NCBI RefSeq assembly: GCF_000972385.1
Contig: NZ_JXTE01000070.1
Coordinates: 17,904 to 81,903, forward strand
Length of the DNA: 64,000 nucleotides
From: Streptomyces sp. WM6386
GTDB taxonomy: Bacteria; Actinomycetota; Actinomycetes; Streptomycetales; Streptomycetaceae
Direction: 5' to 3'
Made by a program: the position numbers and the translations under genes. The stretch's first letter is position 1. Each line of letters opens with the position of its first letter. Shown here one piece after another: positions 1 to 7,999 of this stretch. The notes under the pieces are model-generated. The model saw nothing but the letters and a program-made list of their open reading frames with translations. It was not told where the DNA came from and made no database searches.

Positions 1-499
1 CCTGTTCCAGGTGCGGGAACTCGTCCACGCCGGACGGGGAGAGGAACGCCTTGAAGCCGAAGACACCGGCCTCGTGCAGCGGGCGCAGGTCCTTGACGTT
101 GTCGGGCAGGGCACCGCCCCAGAAGCCGACGTCGATGTGGGCCTTGTCGACGGCGACGTCCCTCTTGGTACGGAGGTTGTCGACCGTCGTCGTCGGCGGC
201 AGGGAGTTGAGGGGCATGTCGACGAGGGTGGTGATGCCGCCGGCCGCCGCCGCGCGCGTGGCGGTCCAGAAGCCCTCCCACTCGGTGCGGCCCGGGTCAT
301 TGACGTGCACATGGGTGTCGACCAGGCCGGGCAGGACGACGTGGTCGTCGACGTCCTCCAGGCGGGCACCCTCCGGGACTGCGGCGTCGTACGGCAGGAC
401 GGCCGTGATCTTCCCGGCGGAGACGGCGACCGAAGCGGCACGCGTCCCTTCCGGAGTGATGACGCGCGTCGAGCGCAGCACCAGTTCTACGTCGGACAC
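1..499 (-). CDS. allB: allantoinase, N-terminal part (cut by window edge)
   Basis: Allantoinase hydrolyses the ring of allantoin to allantoate, using a dinuclear metal site, in cytosolic ureide catabolism. The visible 166 residues start at a GTG at 499 after a clear GAGAGGGG ribosome site. They show the amidohydrolase composite beta domain, then the metal-binding [14 protein letters not shown] motif (HxH, residues about 58-65) and [13 protein letters not shown], both characteristic of allantoinase/dihydropyrimidinase-type cyclic amidohydrolases. The C-terminal two thirds, with the carboxylated lysine region and later histidines, lie outside the window. The gene is divergent from the IclR-type regulator across a 273-bp region full of operator-like repeats, which fits local repression. 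The family assignment is firm; allantoin specificity is supported by the neighbouring uricase-pathway genes. Confidence 0.93.
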   Translation of the reverse strand, partial: MSDVELVLRSTRVITPEGTRAASVAVSAGKITAVLPYDAAVPEGARLEDVDDHVVLPGLVDTHVHVNDPGRTEWEGFWTATRAAAAGGITTLVDMPLNSLPPTTTVDNLRTKRDVAVDKAHIDVGFWGGALPDNVKDLRPLHEAGVFGFKAFLSPSGVDEFPHLEQ

Positions 500-527
500 C
501 CGGACCCCTCTCTATAGCCGTTGTTAC

Positions 528-579
528 TTCCGGGAAACGGGATTTACTCCCACGTAACGGAATTCAACGTTCTGTTGAA
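528..579 (-). promoter_or_regulatory. allB promoter/operator region (two AllR-like sites plus TCAAC palindrome)
   Basis: Read towards allB, a 15-bp palindrome TCAACAGAACGTTGA (578-564) is followed by a -35-like TTGAAT, then two TTCC/GGAA elements at 562-548 and 542-528, spaced 20 bp. The same order (TCAAC palindrome, then two TTCC elements) is seen before malate synthase. A good -10 is not obvious here. The role as a regulator-binding region is inferred from repetition at other promoters of the pathway. Confidence 0.6.
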
Positions 580-648
580 GGAGTCTTCACTCCCGCTTCC
601 CCGCCGTCAAGGGCACACTTCTCCACAGGGCTTCGACGCGCCACACTC

Positions 649-691
649 TGGACGTTTCCACAAAGCGGAATTAGAATTCCGACAGGCAGAA
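649..691 (+). promoter_or_regulatory. allR promoter with tandem operators
   Basis: TGGACG (649-654), 17 bp, then TAGAAT (672-677) forms a plausible principal-sigma promoter. TTCCACAAAGCGGAA (656-670) sits in the spacer and TTCCGACAGGCAGAA (677-691) overlaps the -10 end; the two are exactly 21 bp apart. The placement predicts autorepression of the regulator. The first site is nearly identical to the one before catalase. Confidence 0.65.
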
Positions 692-772
692 CGTAGCTAC
701 GCACCAGCGGGGAGTCAACCGACTGGCGGGTAGGCTTCTGCCCTTTCCCGCCCGCCCCGAAAGGAACGCGCC

Positions 773-1567
773 GTGCCGACGTCCAGCGCCAGCACCACCG
801 ACTCCCCCAAGTCCACCACTGGCGGGGTCCAGTCCCTCGAGCGCGCCTTCGATCTTCTGGAGCGGATGGCGGACGCGGGCGGCGAGGTCGGCCTCAGCGA
901 GCTCTCCGCGAGCAGCGGACTGCCGCTGCCCACCATCCACCGTCTCATGCGCACGCTCGTGGCCTGCGGATACGTCCGTCAGCAGCCCAACCGCCGCTAT
1001 GCGCTGGGCCCGCGTCTGATCCGCCTCGGCGAGTCCGCGTCCCGGCTGCTGGGCACCTGGGCCCGCCCCTATCTGGCCCGGCTGGTCCAGGAGACCGGCG
1101 AGACGGCGAACATGGCGCTGCTCGACGGCGACGAGATCGTGTACGTCGCCCAGGTGCCGTCGAAGCACTCGATGCGCATGTTCACCGAGGTCGGCCGGCG
1201 CGTCCTGCCGCACTCCACGGGCGTGGGCAAGGCCCTCCTGGCGAACGTCCCCGACGCCGAGGTGCGCGCCCTGCTCTCCCGCACCGGCATGCCGGCCGCG
1301 ACGGAGAAGACGATCACCACGCCGGACGGCTTCCTCGCGGCCCTGGCGGATGTACGCCAGCTCGGTTACGCGGTCGACGACAACGAGCAGGAGATCGGCG
1401 TCCGCTGCCTCGCGGTGTCGGTCCCGGACTCCCCCACCGCCGCCGCCATCTCGATCTCCGGTCCGGCGGGCCGGGTCACCGAGGCGGCCACGGACAAGAT
1501 CGTGCCGGTGCTCCAGCAGGTCGCCGGGGAACTGTCCGAGGCGCTGGCCACCCAGAGCCCCGCATGA
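773..1567 (+). CDS. allR: IclR-family regulator of allantoin/glyoxylate genes (AllR-like)
   Basis: A 264-residue transcription factor of the IclR family. Residues about 18-75 form the winged helix-turn-helix (SLERAFDLLERMADAG, LSELSASSGLPLPTIHRLM) and the rest is the IclR effector-binding domain with its typical GRRVLPHSTGVGKALLA and GVRCLAVSVPD motifs. It starts at GTG 773 after GAAAGGAAC. It is divergent from allantoinase and near malate synthase, and two tandem 15-bp elements overlap its own promoter, so autoregulation is likely. From established work, the IclR protein AllR of S. coelicolor represses allantoin and glyoxylate genes and is released by pathway intermediates. That this is the orthologue is inference from family and context, but a strong one. 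Confidence 0.9.
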   Translation: MPTSSASTTDSPKSTTGGVQSLERAFDLLERMADAGGEVGLSELSASSGLPLPTIHRLMRTLVACGYVRQQPNRRYALGPRLIRLGESASRLLGTWARPYLARLVQETGETANMALLDGDEIVYVAQVPSKHSMRMFTEVGRRVLPHSTGVGKALLANVPDAEVRALLSRTGMPAATEKTITTPDGFLAALADVRQLGYAVDDNEQEIGVRCLAVSVPDSPTAAAISISGPAGRVTEAATDKIVPVLQQVAGELSEALATQSPA

Positions 1568-2262
1568 CCGGCTTAACGCGCTGGCCGGGCCGGTACACCG
1601 ACCGGCACGGCACCGAGGAGATCGTCTTCGAGACGGATGGGCGGGAGCTGATCCGTACGACGATCAGGGGTGTCGCTTTCGAGGGCGACATGATGGACGA
1701 TCTCGGCGCCCTGGGCGGTGAACCGCCCGAGCTCCCCTTCTCCTTCTTCGACGGAGGCCTGTGCTCCTGCCTGCTGGAGTGGGAGGTGCCGCTGCCCGTC
1801 GACGTGGCGGGGGACGGCGTACGACCGGGTGTGCTGCACTGCGCCCTGCGGATGGGGGACCCGGCGGGTCCGGGGCGCGGCCCGGACGCGCAGACCCTGA
1901 GCGCCGCCCTGCGGCTGGACGGACACGAGTACCACGTCGTCGACGGCCCGGGCGACCTGGAGCACGCCCTGCACGCCCTTCAGCGGGAGTTGCCCAGAGC
2001 GGCCCGGCTCCGGGCCTGCGTCGCGTGCGCCTGGTCCGACTACCACCCGGCCGGCAGCCCGATGATGGCGGGACTGGCCTGCTTCCGTGACGCCAAGGAC
2101 CTCTACCGCCGGGTGGACGGCAAACACGGGCCGCACGGCATCTTCGCGGTCTGGCACGCACAGACCGAGCTCGTCCAGGAGACCTGGCTGTGCGAGGAGT
2201 TCGAGCACCGCACCTCGGACCACGGCTACCGAGGGCCGTTCCCGTACCGCGGGTCGCTCTGA
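1564..2262 (+). CDS. conserved streptomycete protein of unknown function (DUF6304-like)
   Basis: A soluble 232-residue protein with no signal peptide or membrane segment. Its ATG overlaps the regulator's stop in an ATGA arrangement, so the two are translationally coupled. The sequence is acidic, with a beta-rich look at the N-terminus (WPGRYTDRHGTEEIVFETDG) and a cysteine-containing stretch RACVACAWSDYHPAG near residue 150 followed by conserved-looking aromatic residues. I think it belongs to the actinobacterial DUF6304 group, but I place it by general resemblance only and cannot state an activity. Coupling to the IclR gene may only reflect shared transcription. A strong hairpin follows the stop codon. 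Confidence 0.75.
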   Translation: MTGLTRWPGRYTDRHGTEEIVFETDGRELIRTTIRGVAFEGDMMDDLGALGGEPPELPFSFFDGGLCSCLLEWEVPLPVDVAGDGVRPGVLHCALRMGDPAGPGRGPDAQTLSAALRLDGHEYHVVDGPGDLEHALHALQRELPRAARLRACVACAWSDYHPAGSPMMAGLACFRDAKDLYRRVDGKHGPHGIFAVWHAQTELVQETWLCEEFEHRTSDHGYRGPFPYRGSL

Positions 2263-2270
2263 ACCTGGGG

Positions 2271-2323
2271 CCCTTCTGACGGATCAGCGGACGCCGCGAC
2301 GCCGCGATGATCCGTCAGAAGGG
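2271..2323. terminator. bidirectional hairpin terminator
   Basis: Sixteen-base perfect inverted repeat CCCTTCTGACGGATCA (2271-2286) and its complement (2308-2323) with a 21-base GC-rich loop. It lies exactly between two convergent genes and would serve both. Confidence 0.8.
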
Positions 2324-2325
2324 TC

Positions 2326-2610
2326 CTAGCGCCGCGGCTCCCCGAACAGATCCACCGCGTTCCGTACGTCCGTCAGCCCCCGCGACAGCGCGCTCACCGA
2401 CCCGATCGCCCCCGCGATCAGCAGCAGCGACCGCCGCAGCCGGGGCACCTCCGGTGTCCCGTCGACCGTCATCGCGGCCAGCGCGGCGAGTTCGTCCTCG
2501 GCGATGCCACGGTCGGGGAACTCGGCCGGATGCGCGGCGAGTTCGCGGCGCAGCCGGGACACCGCGGTCCGCAGGCCCGCCACCCTGGGGTCCTCGTCGC
2601 TGCCGGTCAC
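2326..2610 (-). CDS. small helical protein, DUF5955-like
   Basis: A 94-residue protein, mostly alpha-helical by composition, with the stretch RLRRELAAHPAEFPDRGIAE followed by a second helix pair ending in DVRNAVDLFGEPRR. I chose GTG 2610 because AGAGGG lies about seven bases upstream; a longer reading to 2658 adds an unlikely N-terminus. The length and pattern resemble a streptomycete-only family (DUF5955) of unknown role. Sequences of this type are often found beside trypsin-like or protease-associated domains in conflict systems, but nothing of that kind is adjacent here, so I assign no function. Confidence 0.7.
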   Translation of the reverse strand: MTGSDEDPRVAGLRTAVSRLRRELAAHPAEFPDRGIAEDELAALAAMTVDGTPEVPRLRRSLLLIAGAIGSVSALSRGLTDVRNAVDLFGEPRR

Positions 2611-2827
2611 TGGCGCCCTCTGTCCCAAGCTCCGCAACACAGCTCTCCCCCCTCGCACGCCGTTGTGCGCCCTACGTCGTGATCCGCCCGAACCGCCCCA
2701 TGGCGTTGGTCAGGCGCCGGGGACGGGGGTCAGTAAACGCCAGCCGGTGGGGGCCGCGCCACTGCGCGGACCGAAATTCAGCCCCCGGAAACCGGCCAGT
2801 GCCCGGGTCGTCAGGTATGCAGGACGC

Positions 2828-3427
2828 ATGACGGACAACGCACACCAGGTCGCCGGGCTGCTTCTCGCCGCGGGCGGCGGCCGGCGGCTGGGCGGACGCC
2901 CCAAGGCGCTGCTCCAACATCGCGGCAGGCCATTGATCGAACACGCGGTGGACGTCCTGCGCGCGGCCGGCTGCGCGCGCGTGCACGTGGTGCTGGGCGC
3001 CGCCGCCGACGCCGTACGCGAGACCGCGCGGCTCGACGGCTGCGTGCTCGTGGACAACCCCGCGTGGGAGCAGGGCATGGGCTCCTCGCTTCGAGCCGGT
3101 CTCGACTCGTTCTCCGGCACGGACGTGCGGGCCGTGCTCGTGTCGCTGGTCGATCAGCCCGGTATCGGACCCGAGGCGTACGCGCGCGTGCTCGTCGCGT
3201 ACCGGTCCCCCGACTCCCTGGTCTCGGCCGCCTATGACGGCGTACGCGGGCACCCCGTGCTCTTCGGGTCCGCCCACTGGGCGGGGATCGCCGCGACTGC
3301 CGACGGGGACCGGGGGGCACGTGCCTATCTGAAGGAACACGCCGGGGAGATCGCCCTCGTCGAGTGCGGGGACATCGCCCGGCCGTACGACATCGACACC
3401 GTCGAAGATCTGCAGCACCTTGAGTGA
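2828..3427 (+). CDS. MobA/MocA-like nucleotidyltransferase
   Basis: A 199-residue NTP transferase of the MobA family. The N-terminus has the nucleotide-binding signature LLLAAGGGRRLGGRPKALL (residues about 10-29), then a metal/substrate region VDNPAWEQGMGSSLRAGL, LVDQPGI and GVRGHPVLFG, which are typical of MocA, the CTP:molybdopterin cytidylyltransferase type acting in molybdenum hydroxylase maturation. Xanthine dehydrogenase needs such a cofactor, which fits a purine-catabolism setting, although no xanthine dehydrogenase gene lies in the window. Start ATG 2828. The gene stands between the IclR regulator block and malate synthase. An alternative is a MobA-type guanylyltransferase; the motifs favour MocA. 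Confidence 0.85.
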   Translation: MTDNAHQVAGLLLAAGGGRRLGGRPKALLQHRGRPLIEHAVDVLRAAGCARVHVVLGAAADAVRETARLDGCVLVDNPAWEQGMGSSLRAGLDSFSGTDVRAVLVSLVDQPGIGPEAYARVLVAYRSPDSLVSAAYDGVRGHPVLFGSAHWAGIAATADGDRGARAYLKEHAGEIALVECGDIARPYDIDTVEDLQHLE

Positions 3428-3476
3428 GCGGGGTGGCACTCAGCGCCACGTTCCCTCGACTCGGAGAATCTCGATA

Positions 3477-3529
3477 TCAACAAACCATTGAACTTCCACG
3501 ATGAGGAAACTAGTATCCACTGATCAGAA
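3477..3529 (+). promoter_or_regulatory. aceB promoter with two operator types
   Basis: TTGAAC (3488-3493), 17 bp, TAGTAT (3511-3516) is a good principal-sigma promoter. The palindrome TCAACAAACCATTGA (3477-3491) overlaps the -35; TTCCACGATGAGGAA (3494-3508) fills the spacer; ATCCACTGATCAGAA (3515-3529) begins at the -10, 21 bp further on. The two elements match those before allR, hyi, katA and gcl. Confidence 0.7.
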
Positions 3530-3611
3530 GCGTCCTCCTGCTCCGAGGGCGTTCCTCGCCGTACCCGGTTCGAGTGGCACCCGGTGCCAACGCTGAAGGA
3601 AGTGACAGCTC

Positions 3612-5246
3612 ATGTCCGCACCAGCGCCGTCCCCGCTGGCCATCGTCGACGCCGAGCCCCTGCCCCGGCAGGAGGAGGTGCTCACCGACGCGGCCCTCGC
3701 CTTCGTGGCCGAGCTGCACCGCCGGTTCACGCCCCGTCGTGAAGAGCTCCTCGCCCGCCGTGCGGAGCGCCGCGCCGAGATCGCCCGCACCTCCACGCTC
3801 GACTTCCTCCCGGAGACCGCCGCGATCCGCGCGGACGACTCCTGGAAGGTGGCCCCCTCCCCCGCCGCCCTGAACGACCGCCGCGTCGAGATCACCGGCC
3901 CCACCGACCGCAAGATGACCATCAACGCCCTCAACTCGGGTGCGAGGATCTGGCTCGCGGACTTCGAGGACGCCTCGGCGCCGACCTGGGAGAACGTGGT
4001 CCTCGGTCAGGTCAACCTGGCCGACGCGTACACCCGCAGCATCGACTTCACCGACGAGAAGTCGGGCAAGTCGTACGCCCTGCGCCCGAACGAGGAGCTC
4101 GCCACCGTCGTGATGCGGCCGCGCGGCTGGCATCTCGACGAGCGCCACCTCGTCGCCGCCGACGGCTCCCAGGTCCCCGGCGCCTTCGTCGACTTCGGCC
4201 TCTACTTCTTCCACAACGCCCAGCGTCTGCTCGACCTCGGCAAGGGCCCGTACTTCTATCTCCCCAAGACCGAGTCGCACCTCGAAGCCCGCCTGTGGAA
4301 CGACGTGTTCGTCTTCGCGCAGGACTACGTCGGCATCCCGCAGGGCACCATCCGCGCCACCGTCCTGATCGAGACGATCACGGCGGCGTACGAGATGGAG
4401 GAGATCCTCTACGAACTCCGCGACCACGCCTCCGGGTTGAACGCGGGCCGCTGGGACTACCTGTTCTCCATCGTCAAGAACTTCCGTGACGGCGGCGCCA
4501 AGTTCGTCCTGCCGGACCGCAACCTGGTGACGATGACCGCCCCGTTCATGCGGGCGTACACCGAACTCCTCGTCCGCACCTGCCACAAGCGCGGCGCGCA
4601 CGCGATCGGCGGGATGGCGGCGTTCATCCCGTCCCGCCGGGACGCCGAGGTCAACAAGGTCGCCTTCGAGAAGGTCCGCGCCGACAAGGACCGCGAGGCC
4701 GGCGACGGCTTCGACGGCTCCTGGGTCGCCCACCCCGACCTGGTCCCGATCGCCCTGGAGTCCTTCGACAAGGTCCTCGGCGACCGGCCGAACCAGAAGG
4801 ACCGGCTGCGCGAGGACGTCCGCGTCGAGGCGGCCGACCTGATCGCGATCGACTCGCTGGACGCCAGGCCGACGCACGACGGTCTCGTCAACGCCGTCCA
4901 GGTCGGCATCCGTTACATCGAGGCCTGGCTGCGCGGTCTCGGCGCGGTCGCCATCTTCAACCTGATGGAGGACGCCGCCACCGCCGAGATCTCCCGCTCG
5001 CAGATCTGGCAGTGGATCAACGCGGGCGTCGAGTTCGAGCACGCGGGAGACACCGTGAAGGCCACGCCCGAACTGGCCCGCGAGATCGCCGCCCAGGAGC
5101 TCAGCACCATCCGCGCGGAGCTCGGCGAGGAGGCGTTCGCCGCCGGCCACTGGCAGCAGGCGCACGACCTGCTCCTGGAGGTCTCCCTCGACGCCGACTA
5201 CGCGGACTTCCTGACACTGCCCGCGTACGAGCAGCTCAAGGGCTGA
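3612..5246 (+). CDS. aceB: malate synthase A
   Basis: Condenses glyoxylate with acetyl-CoA to malate, a cytosolic anaplerotic step. The 544-residue length fits the A form. Signatures include [19 protein letters not shown] (about residue 109), the [18 protein letters not shown] block with substrate-contacting residues, [20 protein letters not shown] (about 247), and the late GVEFEHAG and C-terminal helical plug. Start ATG 3612 follows GAAGGAAGTG. It is monocistronic with its own operator-laden promoter. The setting (allantoinase, glyoxylate carboligase, shared operators) says it removes glyoxylate from purine breakdown rather than serving the isocitrate lyase shunt; no isocitrate lyase is in the window. 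Confidence 0.96.
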   Translation: MSAPAPSPLAIVDAEPLPRQEEVLTDAALAFVAELHRRFTPRREELLARRAERRAEIARTSTLDFLPETAAIRADDSWKVAPSPAALNDRRVEITGPTDRKMTINALNSGARIWLADFEDASAPTWENVVLGQVNLADAYTRSIDFTDEKSGKSYALRPNEELATVVMRPRGWHLDERHLVAADGSQVPGAFVDFGLYFFHNAQRLLDLGKGPYFYLPKTESHLEARLWNDVFVFAQDYVGIPQGTIRATVLIETITAAYEMEEILYELRDHASGLNAGRWDYLFSIVKNFRDGGAKFVLPDRNLVTMTAPFMRAYTELLVRTCHKRGAHAIGGMAAFIPSRRDAEVNKVAFEKVRADKDREAGDGFDGSWVAHPDLVPIALESFDKVLGDRPNQKDRLREDVRVEAADLIAIDSLDARPTHDGLVNAVQVGIRYIEAWLRGLGAVAIFNLMEDAATAEISRSQIWQWINAGVEFEHAGDTVKATPELAREIAAQELSTIRAELGEEAFAAGHWQQAHDLLLEVSLDADYADFLTLPAYEQLKG

Positions 5247-5529
5247 CGTCGTCCTGCGCAGCCTTGTCCGAGTGGCCCAGGGACTTTCCCGGGGCCACTC
5301 GGTCGCGTACGGCCTGCTTCACCGCGGTGGGCTCCGGGAAGCCCTGCTCCTTGCGGTCCCAGACGACCTCGTCGTCGACCCGGACGACGAAGACGCCACC
5401 GGTGCCGGGCTTGAGCGACAGCTCGCCCAGCTCCGTCTCGAAGGTCGTGAGCAGCTCCTGCGCCAGCCAGGCCGCGCGGGGCAGCCAGCGGCACTGGGTG
5501 CAGTACTCGATCTGTACGACGGGACTCAT
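5236..5529 (-). CDS. SelT/SelW/SelH (Rdx) family protein
   Basis: A 97-residue thioredoxin-like protein. The start is ATG 5529, overlapping the end of the upstream HipA-like gene by four bases (ATGA), so the two are coupled. The N-terminus reads [16 protein letters not shown], with the Rdx-family CxxC redox motif at residues about 9-12 in a beta-turn-alpha setting; the selenocysteine of animal relatives is cysteine here. Then follow the [18 protein letters not shown] beta hairpin and [14 protein letters not shown], typical of the family. The cellular role of bacterial members is unknown; thiol redox activity is likely. Its 3' end overlaps the 3' end of malate synthase by 11 bases, convergent. 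Confidence 0.88.
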   Translation of the reverse strand: MSPVVQIEYCTQCRWLPRAAWLAQELLTTFETELGELSLKPGTGGVFVVRVDDEVVWDRKEQGFPEPTAVKQAVRDRVAPGKSLGHSDKAAQDDVSP

Positions 5530-6431
5530 CCGAGGTGTACCGACCAATCGTGTTCCGCCGCCGGTTTGCCGTGCAGGTCGGGGACCCGCTTCAGCCAGTT
5601 CGGACGGCCCTGCTGTGTCTTCGCCGCGCGGAGTGCTTCCTCCGCGGCGAGTTCCTCCCGGGCGGGGAAGTCGGTGGGCAGCCAGGCCTGGGAGGCCTGT
5701 ACGCGCGCGTGGAGGTACTCCACGTATGCCTCACGTGCCAGGGACGGCGCGTCGAAGTCCGTGAGCCAGGCGTCGGGGACCTCGGCGACCACAGCGCGCA
5801 GCAGCTCCTCGGTGACCTTCGGCGCCAGCTCCGCGTCGGCGGCGCGTACGTCGGGGGCGTAGTGGCCGAGGGCGTGGTGGCGGAAGTCGTAGCGCTTGGC
5901 GGGGTCCGAGCCGTCCCAGCGGTGGTGGAAGACGAGGGCCGCGCCGTGGTCGATCAGCCACAGGCGCGGGGGCGCGATGCCGAGCGTGGGCCAGACCATG
6001 AGGTTGGAGCTGTGGACCGTACGGTCCACGTTCACGGTCAGGGCGTCGAGCCAGACGATCCGGCCCGCCTCCAGGGGGTCGACCCGGAAGGTCCTGGCGA
6101 CCTCCGGGGTGAAGTCCGCGGCGCCCGACAGGTAGTCCATGCCGAGGTTGATGCCCGCGCTGGCGCCGTGGAGTTCGCGCACCTCCTGGTGGGGCTCGCT
6201 GTCGGCGATCGCCGGGTCGAAGTGCACGAGGACCAGTTCGGGGAAGCGCAGTCCGAGCGCGCGGGCCAGCTCGCCGACGATGACCTCGGCGACCAGCGCC
6301 TTGCGGCCCTGGGCGGAGCCGGTGAACTTCACGACGTACGTCCCCTGGTCGTCGGCCTCGACGACTCCGGGCACGGAGCCGCCGGACCGCAGCGGGGTCA
6401 CGTATCGAACAGCAGTCACATCGCGCAGCAC
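5526..6431 (-). CDS. HipA-like kinase domain protein
   Basis: A 301-residue protein resembling the HipA_2-type kinase domain. Seen are GTYVVKFTGSAQGRKAL (an ATP-binding beta strand with lysine, about residue 30), a catalytic-loop-like DALTVNVDRTVHSSNLMVW (about 145) and a metal-binding-like LWLIDHGAALVFHH (about 173). There is no adjacent HipB-type antitoxin; instead it is followed by the SelW-like gene with a 4-base overlap and preceded 20 bp away by a siderophore synthetase gene on the same strand. So it is probably not a classical toxin, and its substrate is unknown. Confidence is high for the fold, low for any role in persistence or iron metabolism. Confidence 0.85.
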   Translation of the reverse strand: MLRDVTAVRYVTPLRSGGSVPGVVEADDQGTYVVKFTGSAQGRKALVAEVIVGELARALGLRFPELVLVHFDPAIADSEPHQEVRELHGASAGINLGMDYLSGAADFTPEVARTFRVDPLEAGRIVWLDALTVNVDRTVHSSNLMVWPTLGIAPPRLWLIDHGAALVFHHRWDGSDPAKRYDFRHHALGHYAPDVRAADAELAPKVTEELLRAVVAEVPDAWLTDFDAPSLAREAYVEYLHARVQASQAWLPTDFPAREELAAEEALRAAKTQQGRPNWLKRVPDLHGKPAAEHDWSVHLG

Positions 6432-6451
6432 ACCGGCCAGGGTAATTCAGA

Positions 6452-7912
6452 TCAGGTGACGGCCAGCGGGTTCGGCAGGGGGAGGTACCGCGCGGCCGCG
6501 CCGTCGGCTCCGGTCCAGCGCAGCAGCAGGTTGGTCTTGCCGGGGAGGGTGGGCGAGGCGAGGAGGGCCCTGATCTCCGGGAGGTCGTGGCGGGCCAGTT
6601 CGCGGCGGGCGGCGGGCCAGGGGTCGAGTCCGGGGTGCCGCTCGGCGAGGACGGCCGCGACCTCGCACAGATGGTTCACGACCAGCGTGTACACCAGGCG
6701 CTCCCAGCCGGCCGCCCGGTCCACGTCCGACAGCAGCTTCACGCCCTCCGCGTCCCGGAACAGCGCCTGCACGGGTGTTGCGTCGGCGTCGACGGCGATC
6801 AGCGTGTTCTGCAGATGCGCTTCGAGTACGACGCCGTGGTCGGCGAAGGCCGCGAGGGCGGGCGGTACGACGACGCGCAGATACGCCTCCCACCAGGCCG
6901 CGCCTCCGCACGGGCTGCCCTCGAAGCCCTCCACGAGGCCCGCGGCCAGCAGCGGGGTGGCGCCGGTCCTGAGGTGGCCGTGGAAGCCGTCGCGGACCAG
7001 GACCGCCAGTTCCTCGAAGGCGAAGTCGGCGGTGCGGTAACCGCGGTCCGACAGCCAGGCCGCCGGCCCCCCGGCGAACGCACGGGCCGCCGCCGTGTCG
7101 GTCGTGCCAAGGCTCAGCAGGTCGTGGCGCCACAGGCGGCGGATGTCGTTCGTGATGCGTACGTCCAGGCTGAACTTCAGGAACAGGTCGCGCTCGGGGG
7201 CGTACAGGGTGCGGATCGCGGCCGTGGGCCAGGCGTCGAAGCCGGTGGTGCCGAGACGGATCAGACGGCCGTCGGCGAAGGCGTCCGAGAGGTCGACCAG
7301 GTCGAGCTGCCAGGGGTGGGCGGGCAGCAGCCGGTAGCCGGGCGGGGCCGCGCCGAGGGCGTCCAGGGCCGCGGTGTCGCCCTCGTCCACGACCGTGTCC
7401 TCGCGCAGGCCGAGCAGCGTCAGCGGGAAGCGGGCGTGCGCCTCGGGTGCGTACGGCAGCCAGCCGGCGGCCGGACCGCCGCCGCGCGCCTTGGGGGCGG
7501 GGTGGTGCGGGTGCCCGGTGAGGAGGGACTGCTCGGAGAGCAGGTACGGGTCCGTGGGCGGCGTGGCACGCGCGCGTGCGGCGAGGATCGCGGCCACCGC
7601 GTCCCGGCTGTCGATCATCTCGGCGGGCAGTTCGGGGTTGGACAGGCCGGTGTGGCGGGTCAGTTCCTCGACGACGAGCTTCACGAGTTCGGTGTGACCG
7701 ATGCGCCGCCAGTGACCGCCGGTATCCACCTCGGGGTCCGCGGGCCGCCGTTCGCCGCGCACCCGCAGCAGTCGGCCGCTCGGCAACCTGTGCCTGCGCA
7801 GTTCGCCGGAGCCCGGGAGCGGCTCGGCGACCTCGCGCAGCAGACAGTTGAGCAACGGCGCCGCGGCATGGGCGTCGGCGGCGGCCGGGGGGATGAGGTC
7901 CACGCGGTTCAC
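6452..7912 (-). CDS. IucA/IucC-family (NIS) siderophore synthetase, 486 aa
   Basis: NRPS-independent siderophore synthetases join a carboxylate (often citrate or succinyl groups) to an amine or alcohol through an acyl-adenylate. Motifs seen are LLPAHPWQLDLV (about residue 195), LFLKFSLDVRITNDIRR (about 245) with the basic ATP-contacting residues, and LEAHLQNTLIAVD (about 365), followed by the FhuF-like C-terminal part. GTG 7912 starts the gene. At 486 residues it is shorter than the usual 580-600. It diverges from a second synthetase 87 bp away. No decarboxylase, N-hydroxylase, transporter or iron box is seen beside them, so the product cannot be predicted. Confidence 0.92.
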   Translation of the reverse strand: MNRVDLIPPAAADAHAAAPLLNCLLREVAEPLPGSGELRRHRLPSGRLLRVRGERRPADPEVDTGGHWRRIGHTELVKLVVEELTRHTGLSNPELPAEMIDSRDAVAAILAARARATPPTDPYLLSEQSLLTGHPHHPAPKARGGGPAAGWLPYAPEAHARFPLTLLGLREDTVVDEGDTAALDALGAAPPGYRLLPAHPWQLDLVDLSDAFADGRLIRLGTTGFDAWPTAAIRTLYAPERDLFLKFSLDVRITNDIRRLWRHDLLSLGTTDTAAARAFAGGPAAWLSDRGYRTADFAFEELAVLVRDGFHGHLRTGATPLLAAGLVEGFEGSPCGGAAWWEAYLRVVVPPALAAFADHGVVLEAHLQNTLIAVDADATPVQALFRDAEGVKLLSDVDRAAGWERLVYTLVVNHLCEVAAVLAERHPGLDPWPAARRELARHDLPEIRALLASPTLPGKTNLLLRWTGADGAAARYLPLPNPLAVT

Positions 7913-7999
7913 TCGTTCTCTACGGGCGGGCGGAGACGATCAGTATCTATGTCGTCACCCCCCGCCGTGACGCCCTACTCGTACCCGAGGAGCCAGCCC

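Noticed and set aside
3510..5165. A 551-codon open frame antisense to malate synthase
   Set aside because: Low-complexity composition typical of antisense frames in high-GC DNA; malate synthase motifs are unmistakable on the other strand.
7913..7999. An iron-regulated promoter between the siderophore synthetases
   Set aside because: I searched by eye for a TTAGGTNAG-type inverted repeat and found none.
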